This document shows positions 61,181 through 64,000 of a stretch of 64,000 nucleotides of DNA, piece after piece. The DNA is taken from positions 10,430,001-10,494,000 of the forward strand of contig NC_092573.1 in the NCBI RefSeq assembly GCF_037975245.1, read 5' to 3'. Source of the stretch: Apostichopus japonicus (lineage: Eukaryota > Echinodermata > Holothuroidea > Aspidochirotida > Stichopodidae). Numbering within the stretch: the first letter of the stretch is position 1; every line of letters begins with the position of its first letter. The position numbers were made by a program, and so were the translations under genes. The notes beneath the pieces were generated by a model, which saw only the letters and a program-made list of their open reading frames with translations, did no database searches and was not told where the DNA came from.

Positions 61181-61349
61181 GTAAAAGTAAGTTGGCCTGA
61201 CGTTTTGATCCTAGCAGGATCTTCTTCAAAGGCTAAAAAAGAAGATCCTGCTAGGATCGAAACGTCAGGCCAACTTACTTTTACACATTCTCCCACACAG
61301 GCTCTCTAGTGGATAAGCAGTTTACTAACAGCTTTATTTTATTTTTATT
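61181..61349 (+). mobile_element. Short retroposed element (R1 family), copy 2, foldback form
   Basis: Two arms of about 48 bp (61179-61226 and 61239-61286) are inverted copies with about one mismatch, around a 12-bp loop. The right arm runs on into CTCTCTAGTGGATAAGCAG and the T/A-rich tail seen at 13447. The 17-bp sequence TAGAAATTTAAATGTGT lies on both sides (61164-61180, 61350-61366), a target duplication. An inverted 5' part inside one insertion is the known outcome of twin priming during LINE- or Penelope-type retrotransposition. The element is noncoding. Confidence 0.82.
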
Positions 61350-61366
61350 TAGAAATTTAAATGTGT

Positions 61367-64000
61367 CAGAACCTTTACAGTTTAATATACTCCTACTGGA
61401 AATGACAGTATACCTACCCAGTAAACAGATTAATTTCCTCCCTTTGCGAGTAAAACCCCAAGCTGTACTTTTGAGGTTATGACCTGCTTCCTCTGTTTTG
61501 AAACATTAAAATGTACCCTGAGGCTTACCACACTGACATGTAACACCATAACTATCAACAACTAACACATAAACACAAAACATCAACAAATTTATATATC
61601 ATCTGAGTCAGTTTTGATACAAAGAGCTTCATGTAAATCCCAGAACCAATTTATAAGCTGATACACATTTATTACAACAACAACCTTTAACAGTTTAACA
61701 CCTGAGGAAATTATGTTATTTTAATGTTGCCTTTCTTACAAGCTCAAATGTCAAGCTCTGTTACAGAGAGAGGGTTAACTTATTAAAAGAGCAAAATTTC
61801 TTTGCAATTTGCCAATGAGGCCAGAGATCAGAGAGGATCCAAGGTTTTTATAACAACAGAAAAAGTGCTGCAACTTTAGGCATAACATGAGAACAGAAGA
61901 AGAAAGAGAAGGACAAAATGTGCATATATGCATCATCAGTGTATAAACTAGCTATAATACTATATTAAAGAATCAGAAGTTCATGAGTTCAGGAGGTTTG
62001 GGGATTGAAGATGGATCTCCAATGAAATGAAAATTGATGCAAACCAAAGTGCACAAACAGTGGCATCTCAAAGGGGGGGGGGGGGTGGGGTGGGGATGAG
62101 GATGGGGTGGGGGTGAGGAAGGGGATGGGTTACGACTCGTTTGGCTAATCTGCTGACTTTTACTTTAATACCGTCTCCATTGACAAAACTGTGCTGATTT
62201 GAAGCTGATATGTCTGGAAGCTATGCAAACTAAAAGTTTCAGGTGGGTAGATTTAACTACAGTTCAAATTGTTGAAATTTGTTATGAAACCAAACCAATA
62301 AAGCACACCAAGTATTATGAAAACTGTCCGGGCGACACAATTTTTGAGAATCAAATCATGTGTATTAATGAATTACTCATTAAGCTAACTAACTGATCAA
62401 TAGATGTAGAACTGTAGTTTGACAATGCAAATTAAATTTCCTTCTTTTAATTGAATAGTTTCACATGGTAGTTATTATCACAGGCTGTCAAAATCAATTA
62501 TACTCATTTTAATTCAAATTTATTTCTCATATTATGACACAGAAGAAAACATAACACACAGTACAGTAGAAAGTAGCATAATGAATGACAATAGAAGACA
62601 GAATTATTGTTAATGGGCTGTAGTGATAATTAAGCTAACAAGCAAAACCAAACACAAAGAAGGTTTGATTCAACAAAGATAGATAAGAATGAGGTAAAGG
62701 AGAGAAGAAAACTGGAAAGAGAGGAAAAGATTGTTAGTGTCAGTAGGATGAGCAGTTGATTGCATACATCATGTCAACCAGCCTAGCTACATCGCTGCAT
62801 GGAATGTATCCTCTTTAAAGCCACAGCCGCATACAAACATGTAGTAACAATAACAGTTTACAGCTGAGGGATAATGATTTGTGTTGATCAATGTTATATA
62901 GGATAGTATGTTTGCCAACAAAAACAGAAACAAAGTTCATTACGATGTGTATAAATTACATAGTTCATGTTACCCTGTGTTTTGGTAATAAATGAAAACA
63001 AATTACGAGCCACAACTCAGCCAAGTTTACTCATGAACCATCACTTTATAGATCAGATCTAGCAAGTTTGGCAAGATGTCAAAGTACTTGACACTTCCTT
63101 AGTAACCATTTGTAATATTTTCTCTCCATTCTTAGCTGTATTTCATGTTACACTTGACTCCTCCACAATGTGACTTTATAGCTCAGAGCTGGATGGTAAC
63201 AAGATAACAAACTCTGTATTCAAATCATCAATATCCACATTTGGTGTGGCTTCAATGAAAATCACTAGCCTGATTCAGTTCAGGGCCCAGCAAAACATAT
63301 TCTCTTATGTAGTAGTGAACTTTATTTCAATTTACAAACTTTGAGAGATGATGCTATATTTCGTCCTTCAGGGCATAAAATAGCAAATCATTCATCCATG
63401 GTTCTTGTCTAGTAGATATTGCAAGATTGGGATAAATTCATCACAAGATGCTGTTTTAATTTGTCAGATGTCCTACTTTGTCCAAACAGCTACCTTTATG
63501 TAGATTTGCAAATCAACTCAAATCGAATTTTCAAGTTTAAAAGATGTTAAGACCGTACTATACCTTGGCAAAGAATTCACAAGAAGGCCAATCAAAAGGG
63601 ATCCAAAATTTATACAAGTTTGGCCAGGTTTGCTCCATATACTGAGGTAGTTTAGGGTCAATTCCTATTGGAAAAAGGTCCTTGTTTATTTTTAATATTT
63701 TGAGGTTCTAAATATATTCAATCACATTGTGGGCAACCAATATTCCCCTCCTTGTCCTACCCACACCTCCCCTTTCTAAATATCAAGATACAGACCTGAA
63801 TAGGCTATGACCTTTCCCTATTTGAGTACAGTTAAGGTCTTGGTAACAGATAATGACTATCCATACTAAAAACCTCCATACTGTACATGTTTAGCAATTT
63901 TATTACCAGCCAATCTGAAAAACTTTCTTTTGGAGAAAAGCTGGCTCTTACATGTGCAACACAATGTATAAATTTGCATCTAAGGTCAATACCATATTTG
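61367..64000. other. AT-rich noncoding stretch, no gene seen
   Basis: A G-rich strip lies at about 62071-62130. Frames are 65 codons or fewer with no domain. No repeat family shared with the rest of the window was recognised. Confidence 0.5.

Overview
The window looks like noncoding DNA (intergenic, or inside a very large intron) from an animal genome, most likely a marine invertebrate. The base composition is AT-rich. No open reading frame longer than about 245 codons exists, and the longest belongs to a decayed retrotransposon. Many microsatellites, homopolymer G or C tracts and minisatellites are present, along with at least eight families of short interspersed elements. An invertebrate deuterostome such as an echinoderm would fit, but that is a guess from the style of the repeats. 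No bacterial features (operons, Shine-Dalgarno sites, CRISPR, IS elements) were seen, and no complete protein-coding host gene could be supported.

Mobile elements. (1) A hAT-like non-autonomous DNA transposon has three copies (4278-4617, 9687-10070, 29140-29516) with a shared terminal inverted repeat and 8-bp target duplications. (2) A TTAA-flanked, piggyBac-like MITE has three copies (11164-11525, 43711-44060, 52970-53332). (3) A second TTAA-type MITE has two near-identical copies (32357-32771, 39771-40173), the first apparently inside a LINE remnant. (4) A tRNA-derived SINE has three copies (11791, 33236, 60887), and three further SINE-like types lie at 18121, 26795 and 34586/50280. (5) Degraded non-LTR retrotransposon 3' ends, all on the minus strand, lie at 31838-32352, 54630-55720 and 55824-55955. 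(6) A short retroposed element has a possible hammerhead-like core and two copies (13300-13447, 61181-61349); the second is a foldback with a 17-bp target duplication.

Tandem arrays. The most striking is a 48-bp minisatellite of about 19 units (28.47-29.78 kb). It lies inside a dispersed repeat whose other copy (16.0-16.3 kb) has one unit, and it was later split by hAT copy three. Others are an inverted pair of 16-bp arrays (48.47-49.20 kb), a G-rich 19-bp array (42.78-43.09 kb), a 142-bp array interleaved with TA runs (56.59-57.10 kb), and several arrays of 30 to 180 bp units.

Host sequence. The only hints are a possible internal exon at 59598-59766 and a CpG-enriched segment ending at a splice-donor-like site near 16852. 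Both are weak. The arrangement reads as a layered record of transposition and tandem expansion, not as a set of cooperating genes.
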